64,000 nt of DNA from assembly GCF_018326285.1 (NCBI RefSeq), contig NZ_AP023363.1, positions 186,001 to 250,000 on the forward strand. The letters run 5' to 3'. Of the stretch, positions 17,749 to 25,361 are shown in pieces (positions within the stretch are counted from its first letter, which is position 1; every line of letters begins with the position of its first letter). A program made the position numbers and the translations under genes. Under the pieces are notes generated by a model that was not told the origin of the DNA, made no database searches, and saw only the letters and a program-made list of their open reading frames with translations. Source of the DNA: Mycolicibacterium sp. TY81 (GTDB lineage: Bacteria > Actinomycetota > Actinomycetes > Mycobacteriales > Mycobacteriaceae).

Positions 17749-18136
17749 ATTGTGTGATCGGTGCGTGCTTCTCTGACGACGCCAGGCCGCGCCTCCCTTG
17801 CCGTCACGTGACAAATTGATGGCAAGGGGGTTGGGTCCCCCATTCCCGGGGTCCTCGCCGCGGTTTTCGGGGCTCGACGGCGGTGGCTGCCGGAGCGTCT
17901 CCCGGCAGCGTTTCCATGCCTGCCGCATCCGGGTGCGGTGCGTTACTGCGCCCTCGTTCTCGCCTCGGGAAGACGCCGGCAGTCGACTCGCGTCGGTTGC
18001 TTACGACCGGAGGTGGTGTCGCAGCTACATGTGTTGCGTGTTTGGAGCTTGCCGGTCTGCGCCTGGCCCGGCGCCGCTCCGCTAGCTCTGATGCGAAACA
18101 GGTCGTCACGACTCGCTTCGCATCAGGGTGCGGGCG
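17749..18136. other. Noncoding region with several hairpins
   Basis: No gene is supported in this 388-base stretch. It contains a 10-bp palindrome GTCACGTGAC at 17803-17812, framed by the complementary arms CCTTGCC and GGCAAGG. Further hairpins lie around GCTGCCGGAG/CTCCCGGCAGC near 17886-17909 and CCGCA/TGCGG near 17930. It may be spacer between modules or hold a small structured RNA. Confidence 0.4.
18088..18126 (-). terminator. 10-bp stem hairpin after a minus-strand gene
   Basis: The arms CTGATGCGAA (18088-18097) and TTCGCATCAG (18117-18126) are perfect complements with a 19-base loop. The hairpin starts 11 bases beyond the stop of the minus-strand membrane protein gene, which fits a terminator for it. 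Confidence 0.45.
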
Positions 18137-18526
18137 TCAGGTCACCTTGAAGAATTCGTTGGCCGCACCGGCGACGGTTGTTTCGTGGGCGGCGGTCTGC
18201 ACGGTCCAGGCGTACCGGCCCTCAGGGTCGAACTGGGCGCGGATGTTGCCCAGATCGTGGTATGCGGCGCGCTCCGTGGTGTAGGGGCCGATCACCGGAA
18301 TGACCGCGTGGCCGTCGGTGGCGGTGACATAGACCGGCTTCGGGTCGGGCTCTGCATGGCTCCCGGCGAAGGCGGCGATGAGTGCGCAGATGGCGGCTGC
18401 ACCGCCGATGTGCGTCAAGGTGATTCCGGGCTGGGAGCCAGCTCCGCTTGCGTTCTGCAGGACGCCGCCGATGACCGCGATGACGGCAGCGAGAAGGGTC
18501 AGTGCTGCGGCGGGTGCGTACTTCAT
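18137..18526 (-). CDS. Small membrane protein
   Basis: The protein has 129 residues. Two hydrophobic segments lie at about 5-24 (APAAALTLLAAVIAVIGGVL) and 37-54 (ITLTHIGGAAAICALIAA). A polar domain of about 70 residues follows. The first segment could be a signal peptide and the second an anchor, or both may span the membrane as a hairpin. The ATG is preceded by a strong AGGAGG site. The gene is divergent from the yefM/yoeB pair and shares a 90-base promoter region with it, including the palindromic operator. No family is recognised. Confidence 0.65.
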   Translation of the reverse strand: MKYAPAAALTLLAAVIAVIGGVLQNASGAGSQPGITLTHIGGAAAICALIAAFAGSHAEPDPKPVYVTATDGHAVIPVIGPYTTERAAYHDLGNIRAQFDPEGRYAWTVQTAAHETTVAGAANEFFKVT

Positions 18527-18574
18527 GTTGGCCCTCCTTTCTCGTCCGATGCGGTGGCGTCGCGCCTCTCCGCC

Positions 18575-18598
18575 AATGGTACCATATCTTGTACCATT
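18575..18598 (+). promoter_or_regulatory. Palindromic operator upstream of yefM-yoeB
   Basis: The arms AATGGTAC (18575-18582) and GTACCATT (18591-18598) are exact complements with an eight-base spacer, 18 bases before the antitoxin start. YefM-type antitoxins repress their own operon by binding palindromes with a TGTACA-like core, and the TGTACC here matches that pattern. Confidence 0.6.
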
Positions 18599-18616
18599 GC
18601 GTCGAGAGGTTCATCC

Positions 18617-18865
18617 ATGGCCATTACGGCGAGCGAAGCGCGCAAGCGCCTGTTCCCGCTCATCGAGCAAGTCAACAACGATCGCATGCCCGTAGAAATC
18701 ACTTCCAAAGGTGGCGACGCGGTGCTGATGGCGGCCGACGAGTGGGCGGCGTGGCAGGAGACGGCGTACCTGTTTCAGTCACCGGAGAACGCTCGGCGGC
18801 TCCTCGACGCGGCCGCTGCTCTTGATCGCGGTTTGGGCGTGCGGGGCGGACTTTCCGAGGCATGA
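18617..18865 (+). CDS. yefM: YefM/Phd-family antitoxin
   Basis: The protein has 82 residues. Its N-terminal part (ITASEARKRLFPLIEQVNND at 3-22) is the DNA-binding, dimerising Phd/YefM fold, followed by the typical segment PVEITSKGGDAVLMAADEW. The C-terminal part (about 55-82) would wrap around and neutralise the toxin. The ATG has a GAGAGG site, and the stop overlaps the toxin ATG by four bases. Together with the palindrome upstream, this is a complete autoregulated toxin-antitoxin operon that stabilises the plasmid by post-segregational killing. Confidence 0.92.
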   Translation: MAITASEARKRLFPLIEQVNNDRMPVEITSKGGDAVLMAADEWAAWQETAYLFQSPENARRLLDAAAALDRGLGVRGGLSEA

Positions 18866-19116
18866 ACATCGTCTTTTCGCCCCAAGCGTGGGAGGACTAC
18901 CAGTACTGGCGCTCCGCCCAGGCGCCTCTGCTGGGCCGGATCAATCGGCTCATTGTCGACGCGTGCCGGTCCCCCGGCGACGGGATCGGGAGGCCAGAGC
19001 CGCTCAAGTACGGCATCGCTGGGGCGTGGTCGCGGCGGATAACTGCCGAGCACCGCTTGGTGTACCGAGTGGTGGGCGATGACCTTCAACTCGTTGCGAT
19101 CGGGCATCACTACTGA
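18862..19116 (+). CDS. yoeB: YoeB/Txe-family mRNA interferase toxin
   Basis: The protein has 84 residues, exactly the length of E. coli YoeB, and is collinear with it. It has WEDYQYW near 10-16, PEPLKYGIAGAWSRRITAEH at 45-64 and the terminal HHY. The conserved Glu46, the arginines in WSRRI and the C-terminal His-Tyr of the RelE/YoeB active site are all present, so the toxin is probably functional. YoeB cleaves mRNA at the ribosome. It overlaps yefM by four bases. Confidence 0.93.
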   Translation: MNIVFSPQAWEDYQYWRSAQAPLLGRINRLIVDACRSPGDGIGRPEPLKYGIAGAWSRRITAEHRLVYRVVGDDLQLVAIGHHY

Positions 19117-19198
19117 GCGATCGCAATCGTGGCATGTGCGGGCACGGCTCGGCCCTCTGCTCCGGGCCAGGTGCGTGTCTGTCCCGGGGCCGGCGTGG

Positions 19199-19669
19199 TC
19201 AGTCGGCAGCAGCAACCCAGGTGTCGTCGACGAGTTCTGCTCGGCCGAGATTGTGGGCGATGCACAGCGTCAAGGACCCGTCCCCGTGGCACCACCATCG
19301 CGGGCCTTCACGCCAGGTTGTCTTGCGGTAGCTCCAGCGTCCGTCTGGGCGTTTCATGTAGTAGCCGGCGTTAGCGCCGCCGTCGATGTCGAATGGGGCG
19401 AAATGCGCCATCGCTTCTTGGAAGCGCTTGTTCAGCCATCGGTCTTTGTAGTGGGTCAGATACTCAGCGACCTGGTCTACCTCGTCGTCGGTGGGCATGA
19501 TTCCGTGGTCGCCGAAGCCGTCGTTGACGACAATGCCGGTGATGAAATTCCAGTGGGGCGACCCGGTGGTCAGCAGCGGTATGCGCAACGCGGTGGCGTG
19601 GTCAGTCTGGTTGGGGCTGATGTCGCCGGCAGTATCGGTCCACGGGCGTCGGTAGTAGTCGTCGAACAC
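19199..19669 (-). CDS. Hypothetical protein downstream of parA
   Basis: The protein has 156 residues. It is soluble and rich in aromatic residues (MFDDYYRRPW at the start, ARWWCH-like and YRKTTW segments later), with no motif I recognise. It is the third gene of a minus-strand unit parA, 92-residue protein, this gene, with only two bases between it and the preceding stop. The unit follows parB, so an accessory role in plasmid maintenance is possible but not shown. Confidence 0.65.
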   Translation of the reverse strand: MFDDYYRRPWTDTAGDISPNQTDHATALRIPLLTTGSPHWNFITGIVVNDGFGDHGIMPTDDEVDQVAEYLTHYKDRWLNKRFQEAMAHFAPFDIDGGANAGYYMKRPDGRWSYRKTTWREGPRWWCHGDGSLTLCIAHNLGRAELVDDTWVAAAD

Positions 19670-19671
19670 TG

Positions 19672-19950
19672 CTATCCCACTTCCTCATCGCGCGTTGGCG
19701 GTGTCGGTGCCTGATCCTCTTCGTCCTCGTCCTCGTCATCGTCTTCGTCGTAGATCGGCGGGATGGGTCGGCCTTCGTTGTAGTCGTCCCAGAGCGACCT
19801 CAGGTGCGCGGTGAAGGCGTCCTGTGTGAACTGGGCGAAGGTGTAGGTGCGGCCGGAGACCTCTGTGACCTTCCGGACTGCACCGCGCACCCACGCCCGT
19901 TGCCCCTTTGCGACGTTGAAGGTGCTGTAGCGCCGCCGCCGTGAGCTCAC
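19672..19950 (-). CDS. Small acidic-tailed protein coupled to parA
   Basis: The protein has 92 residues. The N-terminal half is basic and probably folded. Residues about 67-82 are almost all Asp and Glu. The ATG overlaps the parA stop by four bases, so translation is coupled. An acidic tail of this kind could mimic DNA or mediate binding to a basic partner such as ParB, but this is inference. No named family is recognised. Confidence 0.65.
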   Translation of the reverse strand: MSSRRRRYSTFNVAKGQRAWVRGAVRKVTEVSGRTYTFAQFTQDAFTAHLRSLWDDYNEGRPIPPIYDEDDDEDEDEEDQAPTPPTRDEEVG

Positions 19951-20822
19951 AGGCCGGCAGCTTCGGGGAAGAGGCCGATCTTGATGAAGTGGTCGAGTAC
20001 GTCGGAGTAGTCCTGCGTGATCGACTTGGCACGGGAGAAGAGCGGCACCGGGGTGTAGAAGCTGTAGGCCTCGGGGACCGAGACGCCGTCACGGATGACC
20101 GGGCCGACCAGGTCGCCGAAGGCATTCTTTACGTCGTCGGCGTATTCGACGTACAGGCGACCTTGCGAGGCAGAAGTCACTGCCTTGCAGATGACGATGC
20201 CGCGCAACTCGATGTCGGTGTTGTATTCGTCGTTGATGCTGACGAGTTCGTTGCGTAGGACGTTGATGCCTTCGACTTCCTTGGGGCCGGGGAAGGTGCA
20301 TGTGATGACGCCGCTGTTGGCCGAGTCCTCGAATGCCGCTGTCGCCAACATCGCGGACGTGGTGAGCGCATTGGAGTTACCGGGGGTATCGAGGATCGTG
20401 ACGTCGACGTCGTCCGCTTCGGCGATGGCGCGGCGCAGGCGGACCACTCCCCTACGGATGACGGGGAGTCGGGGCACGAATTCGTCGAGGGTCTGCCGCA
20501 GGGCAGGGACGACAGTGAGGTTGGGGATCACGGAGTCTTCGTCGAAGATCGGCATCCCGTCGCTGTCGATTTCGACGGGAACGCGGGCGGGGACTTCGAC
20601 GTCTTTGAGGGTGGCGGTTTCGGCGAGGACTTCAGCGACCGTGGGCTGTCCGTCGGCAAGTACCGAAACGGGGTATCCGGTGCAGTGGCTGGCGGTGCCT
20701 TGGGGGTCGCAGTCGATGAGTCGGACGGTGGCGCCGCGGCTGGCGAGAAGGGTCGCCAGAGCTACGGCGGTGGTGGTTTTGCCGGCCGATCCGGCTCCGT
20801 TGACGATGGAATAGATGCTCAT
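19947..20822 (-). CDS. parA: ParA-type partition ATPase with variant Walker A
   Basis: The protein has 291 residues. The fold is of the ParA/Soj type, with an N-terminal P-loop, DCDPQG near residue 38 and ILDTPGN near 150. The P-loop reads NGAGSAGKTT (8-17). The usual signature lysine of the deviant Walker A (KGG) is replaced, while the catalytic GKT is present. ParA moves plasmid copies by ATP-dependent binding to nucleoid DNA. parB lies upstream on the same strand, so the order is parB-parA, with three parS-like sites in the 143-base gap. Two small genes follow with overlap or two-base spacing. Confidence 0.85.
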   Translation of the reverse strand: MSIYSIVNGAGSAGKTTTAVALATLLASRGATVRLIDCDPQGTASHCTGYPVSVLADGQPTVAEVLAETATLKDVEVPARVPVEIDSDGMPIFDEDSVIPNLTVVPALRQTLDEFVPRLPVIRRGVVRLRRAIAEADDVDVTILDTPGNSNALTTSAMLATAAFEDSANSGVITCTFPGPKEVEGINVLRNELVSINDEYNTDIELRGIVICKAVTSASQGRLYVEYADDVKNAFGDLVGPVIRDGVSVPEAYSFYTPVPLFSRAKSITQDYSDVLDHFIKIGLFPEAAGL

Positions 20823-20878
20823 GGATGTGGTCTCGTTTCTGTGATCGATGCTCAGGAGTGCGTGGGAGTGGAGGGCCT

Positions 20879-20958
20879 ATTCACGGTGAATTGGGTGGCC
20901 CGGGGCGAGGTCTTTGTTATTCACGGTGAATAGCCCCTGGCGCTTATTCACCGTGAAT
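20879..20958. repeat. parS-like cluster, three sites
   Basis: Three 13-bp near-palindromes ATTCACGGTGAAT lie at 20879-20891 and 20919-20931 (plus orientation) and 20946-20958 (reverse orientation), between parB and parA. Two more identical copies lie upstream of parB. They are the obvious candidates for the ParB-binding centromere, and they may also control the parA and parB promoters. Confidence 0.8.
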
Positions 20959-20965
20959 TGGCGGC

Positions 20966-22621
20966 TCACTGCGGGTCGTCTGTCACGGTGTCGAGCTGGG
21001 CGCGTTCCCATGCCGTTGGTTCGTACTTGGCGCGTTCGCGGAGTAGGTCGAAGTAGGCCCGGTGCTCTGGACCCCAGCTGGCCTTGCTGGTGGCTAGGAG
21101 TTCATAGGTGGCCAGTGCGATCGCCCATGCCGCGGAGAGGCGCGCTTCGGCCCGGTCGGTGTCGACGTCCGGGGCGTATCCCCACGCTTGAGCGAGATGC
21201 AGGGCTTCGGGTCCTGTCAGCGCGGCCAGGCCGGTGGCGTATTGGTCCGCCAGCACCTGGAGGAGCCGGGTCTGCGACGGGCGGCTGTTGATCAGGCTCG
21301 CTGCGGCCGTCCGCCGGGCCTCCATGGCCTCCGTGCGGCGCGCGTCGGTGCTGTCTGCCCCTTTGTCCGCCGGAGGTTTCTTCGACGTTTTGGGGGCCGC
21401 TGGGGCTGGTTTCTCGGCGGGTTGACGTTGACCCCCGGCGGGCGCCGAGGGAGCGTTCTTCCCGTTGTCGAAGTCATCATCGGCGCCCGAGTCGGCCGAG
21501 TCGTGAACCGGATCGGGGTCCGCGTCCGCTCGTTCATAGAAGGCGAGCGCACCGAACTCGTCGATCGCGGCGACAACTTCGCTGGGGTCGTCCACCACCA
21601 CGTCGTCGTAGATGCGGTGGGCCTGGGCAGTCGGGCCGTCACCGAAGTACTCGCGCGGGTCGACGATCTCGATACCCCGCTCCGCCGCGGCGGCACGCGA
21701 CTTGCGCTCAGCCTTGACGCGGTCCACGGCGGTCTGGACGGCGGGCTTGTCTTTGGACTTGAGCACGTCCCACACCCGCAGTTGGTCTGACAGGCGGTCC
21801 TCGCTGTTCTGCTCAGCCTCGGACAGAGGGGAGTCACCCGGTCGTTCTTTCTGCCATGGCCGCACCGCTCCGTAGGGCAGCTTCGCGCCGAGCTGAGCAC
21901 CTTCGGTTGGCGAGAGTCGGCCCGCGGCGACCTCCTGCTGCAGGGCCGGGCAGAGCAGCCGAAGGGACATGCGCCGGGATACGGTCGGCTGGCTCAGCCC
22001 GAGGTACTCCCCCAGCTCGGCCTGGCTCGTAATGCCGAGTTCTTCGGCGATCCGCTCCAGGAACTCGGCTTCAGCCAGGGGCGACAGGTCCAGCCGCTCC
22101 TTGTTTTCCTGATACATATCGATGAGGCCGCCGGCGGGAGCCTCGAGCAAGCTGTCATCGACAATGACGGGGATGGTGGCTTGGTCGGTCGCCAGCGCAG
22201 CGGCGCGGCGCCGGTGTCCGTAGACCAAGACAAATTCGCCTTTGTCTGCGGGGCTCAGCCGGTCGGGCCAGCGAGTGGTGAACGCCTTGCGGGTTACTGC
22301 GGCCGCGGCGATGCGGACGCCGTGCGCCCGCACGGACGTCAGCAGCTCATCCCAGTACTGATCTCCGGGTTTAACCACCGAGCGGGCGGGCTCGTTGAAG
22401 GGGTGCGGAATCAGCAGGGTCGGCGAGATGTTTTCGACGCGGAGCCCTTCGGCCTCGGCTTCGAGCGCGGTCAGGCCGCGGATCATTCCCGATGCTCTTG
22501 GGGTCGGCGCTGCGGCGCCGGCTCCCAATATGCGGGCGCCGGAACGGCGGCCCGCGCCGGCGCCTGATTGTTTGACCTTGCGTACTTCCGGAATTTTCTT
22601 GGCGGTCTGCTCTGTGCCCAT
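20966..22621 (-). CDS. parB: ParB/Spo0J-family partition protein
   Basis: The protein has 551 residues, longer than usual for ParB. Residues about 60-165 hold the ParB N-terminal CTPase/nuclease-like domain with the box YGHRRRAAAL. A helix-turn-helix with SQAELGEYLGLSQPTVSRRM lies near 200-220. A long, low-complexity alanine- and proline-rich linker (about 380-430) leads to a helical C-terminal domain of about 110 residues. ParB binds parS and spreads to form the partition complex. The gene is flanked on both sides by parS-like sites. The ATG is followed by a basic arm. The extended C-terminal part is not part of canonical ParB. Confidence 0.9.
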   Translation of the reverse strand: MGTEQTAKKIPEVRKVKQSGAGAGRRSGARILGAGAAAPTPRASGMIRGLTALEAEAEGLRVENISPTLLIPHPFNEPARSVVKPGDQYWDELLTSVRAHGVRIAAAAVTRKAFTTRWPDRLSPADKGEFVLVYGHRRRAAALATDQATIPVIVDDSLLEAPAGGLIDMYQENKERLDLSPLAEAEFLERIAEELGITSQAELGEYLGLSQPTVSRRMSLRLLCPALQQEVAAGRLSPTEGAQLGAKLPYGAVRPWQKERPGDSPLSEAEQNSEDRLSDQLRVWDVLKSKDKPAVQTAVDRVKAERKSRAAAAERGIEIVDPREYFGDGPTAQAHRIYDDVVVDDPSEVVAAIDEFGALAFYERADADPDPVHDSADSGADDDFDNGKNAPSAPAGGQRQPAEKPAPAAPKTSKKPPADKGADSTDARRTEAMEARRTAAASLINSRPSQTRLLQVLADQYATGLAALTGPEALHLAQAWGYAPDVDTDRAEARLSAAWAIALATYELLATSKASWGPEHRAYFDLLRERAKYEPTAWERAQLDTVTDDPQ

Positions 22622-22647
22622 GTGGTCGCCTTCGATTGAACTGGACT

Positions 22648-22678
22648 CGGTAGCTACATGTATAGCATGTCGCTACCG
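22648..22678 (-). promoter_or_regulatory. Inverted repeat in the parB promoter region
   Basis: The arms CGGTAGCTACATG (22648-22660) and CATGTCGCTACCG (22666-22678) are complementary except for one position, with a five-base spacer TATAG. It lies about 27 bases upstream of the parB start and is a likely operator for autoregulation. Confidence 0.5.
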
Positions 22679-22702
22679 CGTTAGTGTCGGACACGCCGAC
22701 CA

Positions 22703-22751
22703 ATTCACGGTGAATTACCTCAGACTCCGTCCCGACCTATTCACGGTGAAT
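22703..22751. repeat. parS-like cluster, two sites upstream of parB
   Basis: Two exact copies of ATTCACGGTGAAT lie at 22703-22715 and 22739-22751, with starts 36 bases apart and in the same orientation. They match the three copies between parB and parA. Confidence 0.8.
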
Positions 22752-23738
22752 AGCTGCCCGTCAGTTTCTCGCCGCTCGGCGAGACATCGCCGCAGCCAAG
22801 CAACACGACTCCCCGTTCGACTCCCCCGACACCAACACCAGCGCCCCGGCGACCGACACAGGACCGGGCACATCTGTGGTCTATCCGGCGGAGACGACGG
22901 CATCTCGGGCACCTGATCTTCTCCGATCGGCCCGCAACCACAGTCGGCCGCACAGACGCAGGACTGCACACCCTTGGCGCCGCTAATGTCCCAAGTACCC
23001 CATCCCGCGAGTGGGGGCTCCGTGATCGACGGCCCAGCTCCGCCCGCGACTCTCGCCGCCATCGCGGAACCCGGGCGCTCCCCCTTGGGCGGCACCGCCA
23101 AGTAGACACCTCGCCGCGCTGAGCAGCTCAGCTCACGCCCGCAATTCTCGATCCCGGAACGACTCCCCAGCTATTTTCACCCGCTCGGCGCTCCCGGCTT
23201 GCGGGCTATCGACACCCACTGCGGCGCGCAGCCCCGCTACCAGGGCATCATCCCAGGTCACGGAGAAGCTGACCAGTCGGAGCCCACCCGGTTTTGGCGC
23301 TTTGACCTGGGATTAACGGATAACTGCCGGGATAGCAACCCGGCCTTCTGCCAGGGTGTCACTACGTGCCTTTGACTGATGAGTGCACGCTCTTTTGTCC
23401 GTGTCTCCGCTCGTACGTGTTCTCGGACCAATATCCGTCCGGTCCAACGGTGCGTCCTTTGTGCGTGCATTCACCCTGTGCTTCGACTGATTGTCCGCAC
23501 GGGTTGTCTTCTGCTAGTTCGGTCGGATATCGGGACTCACACCGGAGCGTGCTCACTGCTGTGTTCTCAGACCAGCGATAGCCCAACACCACGTGCGTGC
23601 TCACCGCCGGAGGCCGGCCCGTATCAACCGCCGCGTGCACAGTCGGGGGACGGGTCGAATTCGCGCCTGGATAACGGTTCGGAGTCACGGACGTGTCACG
23701 TCCTTCGACTCGACCTGGTAGCCGATAGCGTCTTGGGT
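22752..23738. other. Noncoding region between the two partition loci
   Basis: No gene is supported in these 987 bases. Frames on the minus strand near 22715-23109 have biased, low-complexity translation and no ribosome site. The right part (23380-23620) is less GC-rich and holds short direct and inverted repeats. It is a candidate control region or centromere for the second parA. Confidence 0.5.
23417..23574. repeat. Short repeats upstream of the second parA
   Basis: GTGTTCTCGGACCA at 23417-23430 recurs with one change at 23561-23574. ATATCCG near 23432 is answered by CGGATAT near 23524, and CGTGCTCAC recurs near 23549 and 23596. Together they suggest protein-binding repeats. Confidence 0.4.
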
Positions 23739-24647
23739 ATGACGATGACCCTCGACACGGTGCAGACCATCTTGGTCGCGAGCATTAAGGGTGGCGTCGG
23801 CAAGTCGACGACGGTGGCGGCGACCGCGGAGATGATCGCCACTGCCGGACGCCGGGGCCGTCGCGTCCTGGCGATCGATGGCGACCCACAGGGCAATCTC
23901 ACTGCCGACGACTTCGGAGTCACAGGGGATGGCGGCAAGTCGCTCGCCGAAACCCTGCAGTACGGCAGCCCGCTGCGCCCGGTGGAAGGTGTGCGGACAA
24001 ATCTCGACCTGATTGCTGGAGGCCCGCACCTATCGGTTGCCGGTGCACAGGCACATCTGACGCCGGAGAGCCGCGCCAATATGGTCGACAACTTTCAGAC
24101 CCAGCTGAGCATTCTGTGTGAGTCCAAACGGTATGACCTGGTGCTGATTGACTCTGGTCCGGGCGACGTGCCTTTGGTGGACACCTATCTGTCGGTCGCC
24201 AACTACCTTTTGATCCCCACCAAGGCAGACCAGGGCAGCATCGGCGGTGTGGAGCGTTTGGCCAAGCGCTTTTTGCGGGTCCGCAAAGACGGCGCAACTA
24301 TCGAGCTGCTCGGCGTGTTGTTGTTCGACGTCAACCCGCGCGCGGAGCGCCGCAACGGCGCTGCTGTGGAACAGATTTCGGAAATGCTTGAAGGCAGCGG
24401 AAGTTCACCGTTTGAAGTGCATATCCGGTCAGCTCAGGCGGAGGCCTATGACATGCGGGCATTGCATCTGACCGCTGGAGAACTCGCCCTGCAGGCACCT
24501 CGGATGCCCCGCAGTTCCACATGGTCCCGCGATCCCGCAGGGCTGGCGGCGGATTATCAGAAGCTCGTGAGCGAGATCATCGGTCGGCTTTTGCAATTCG
24601 GGGCGGCGCAGGATCGCCGTAGCCAGGCCGCGGAGCGTGTCGGATGA
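23739..24647 (+). CDS. Second ParA-type ATPase
   Basis: The protein has 302 residues from the ATG at 23739. A second ATG six bases later is equally possible. It has a complete deviant Walker A, KGGVGKSTT at 17-25, followed by IDGDPQGNLT near 48 and LVLIDSGPGD near 137, so it is a standard Soj/ParA-type ATPase. It overlaps the next gene by four bases. Its sequence differs clearly from the first ParA, so the plasmid carries two independent partition-type ATPases. The frame is open upstream to 23379, but that part lies in the repeat region and is unlikely to be translated. Confidence 0.88.
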   Translation: MTMTLDTVQTILVASIKGGVGKSTTVAATAEMIATAGRRGRRVLAIDGDPQGNLTADDFGVTGDGGKSLAETLQYGSPLRPVEGVRTNLDLIAGGPHLSVAGAQAHLTPESRANMVDNFQTQLSILCESKRYDLVLIDSGPGDVPLVDTYLSVANYLLIPTKADQGSIGGVERLAKRFLRVRKDGATIELLGVLLFDVNPRAERRNGAAVEQISEMLEGSGSSPFEVHIRSAQAEAYDMRALHLTAGELALQAPRMPRSSTWSRDPAGLAADYQKLVSEIIGRLLQFGAAQDRRSQAAERVG

Positions 24648-25339
24648 CTCGGACGACACCGCCGCGGGTTAAAGGGAAGCCGGTCTTCAATCCGGATGCG
24701 CTGGGCGACGAGATTGACCGTCTGTGGTCGGGCAGGACATCGGATGAGCCGCCCGCACCAGCGCCGCAAGTGGGGTTGGCCGAGGCCGCTCCCGCCCCGG
24801 CCGCTGTAGGTTCAGAGGCACGGACCGGCGAGCAGGCCGCAGATTCAGGTGGCGGCCGCGCGCAGGATGCTCCCGCGCCGAAGTCCGCCACGCGGGCGCC
24901 GCTGCGCAGCGTTGGAGTCCCTAAGGTCGCCGCTAAAGCGAACGGGCAGAAGCGGTTTCGCCCGCCCGAGGCGCTGCTCTCCGGGGAAGTCTACGACGCT
25001 TTGTACCAGCATCAGATCGGCGAGAAACGTGTACGGCGCGGCCAGGCCCGGCCGATGGGTGTGATCGTTCTCGACGCGATCGAAAAGCATGCGGAGCGGT
25101 TGCAGGTTGCGTGGACCGGGGACGTCACCCGGGTGGGGGAGGGGGCGTTGTTCGAACGTCCAGTGAGCAGTGTTGTGCCGCCGAGGCGGCGGCACGCGGT
25201 GCCTGCTCGCAATATCGTGCTGTCGGGGGTGACGCCGGCCAACGCTCAAACTCTTGACGCTCTCGTTGAGAAGTGGGGAGCGGGAACTCGTAGTGCTCTT
25301 GTCGAGCAGGCGTTGCGGTACGAATTCGAACTCGCGTAG
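24644..25339 (+). CDS. Probable ParA partner protein
   Basis: The protein has 231 residues. Residues 1-95 are polar and alanine/proline-rich. The C-terminal third ends with a helical segment (ANAQTLDALVEKWGAGTRSA) that resembles ribbon-helix-helix or small ParB-type adaptors. It is translationally coupled to the second ParA by a four-base overlap. Non-ParB DNA-binding partners encoded directly after parA are common in plasmid partition loci, so it is the likely centromere-binding protein. The call rests mainly on context. Confidence 0.65.
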   Translation: MTRTTPPRVKGKPVFNPDALGDEIDRLWSGRTSDEPPAPAPQVGLAEAAPAPAAVGSEARTGEQAADSGGGRAQDAPAPKSATRAPLRSVGVPKVAAKANGQKRFRPPEALLSGEVYDALYQHQIGEKRVRRGQARPMGVIVLDAIEKHAERLQVAWTGDVTRVGEGALFERPVSSVVPPRRRHAVPARNIVLSGVTPANAQTLDALVEKWGAGTRSALVEQALRYEFELA

Positions 25340-25361
25340 CACGCTTCATGCGGCCGCGGCG

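Noticed and set aside
17317..17928. Minus-strand open frame of 203 codons behind the TnpB-like gene
   Set aside because: It is antisense to two coupled small genes and the terminator hairpin, and its translation has only arginine/proline bias.
15680..18136. CRISPR array beside the TnpB-like gene
   Set aside because: No regularly spaced direct repeats were found; only single hairpins and palindromes.
22715..23109. Minus-strand frames of 120-130 codons upstream of parB
   Set aside because: No ribosome site, biased composition, and overlap with parS-like sites.
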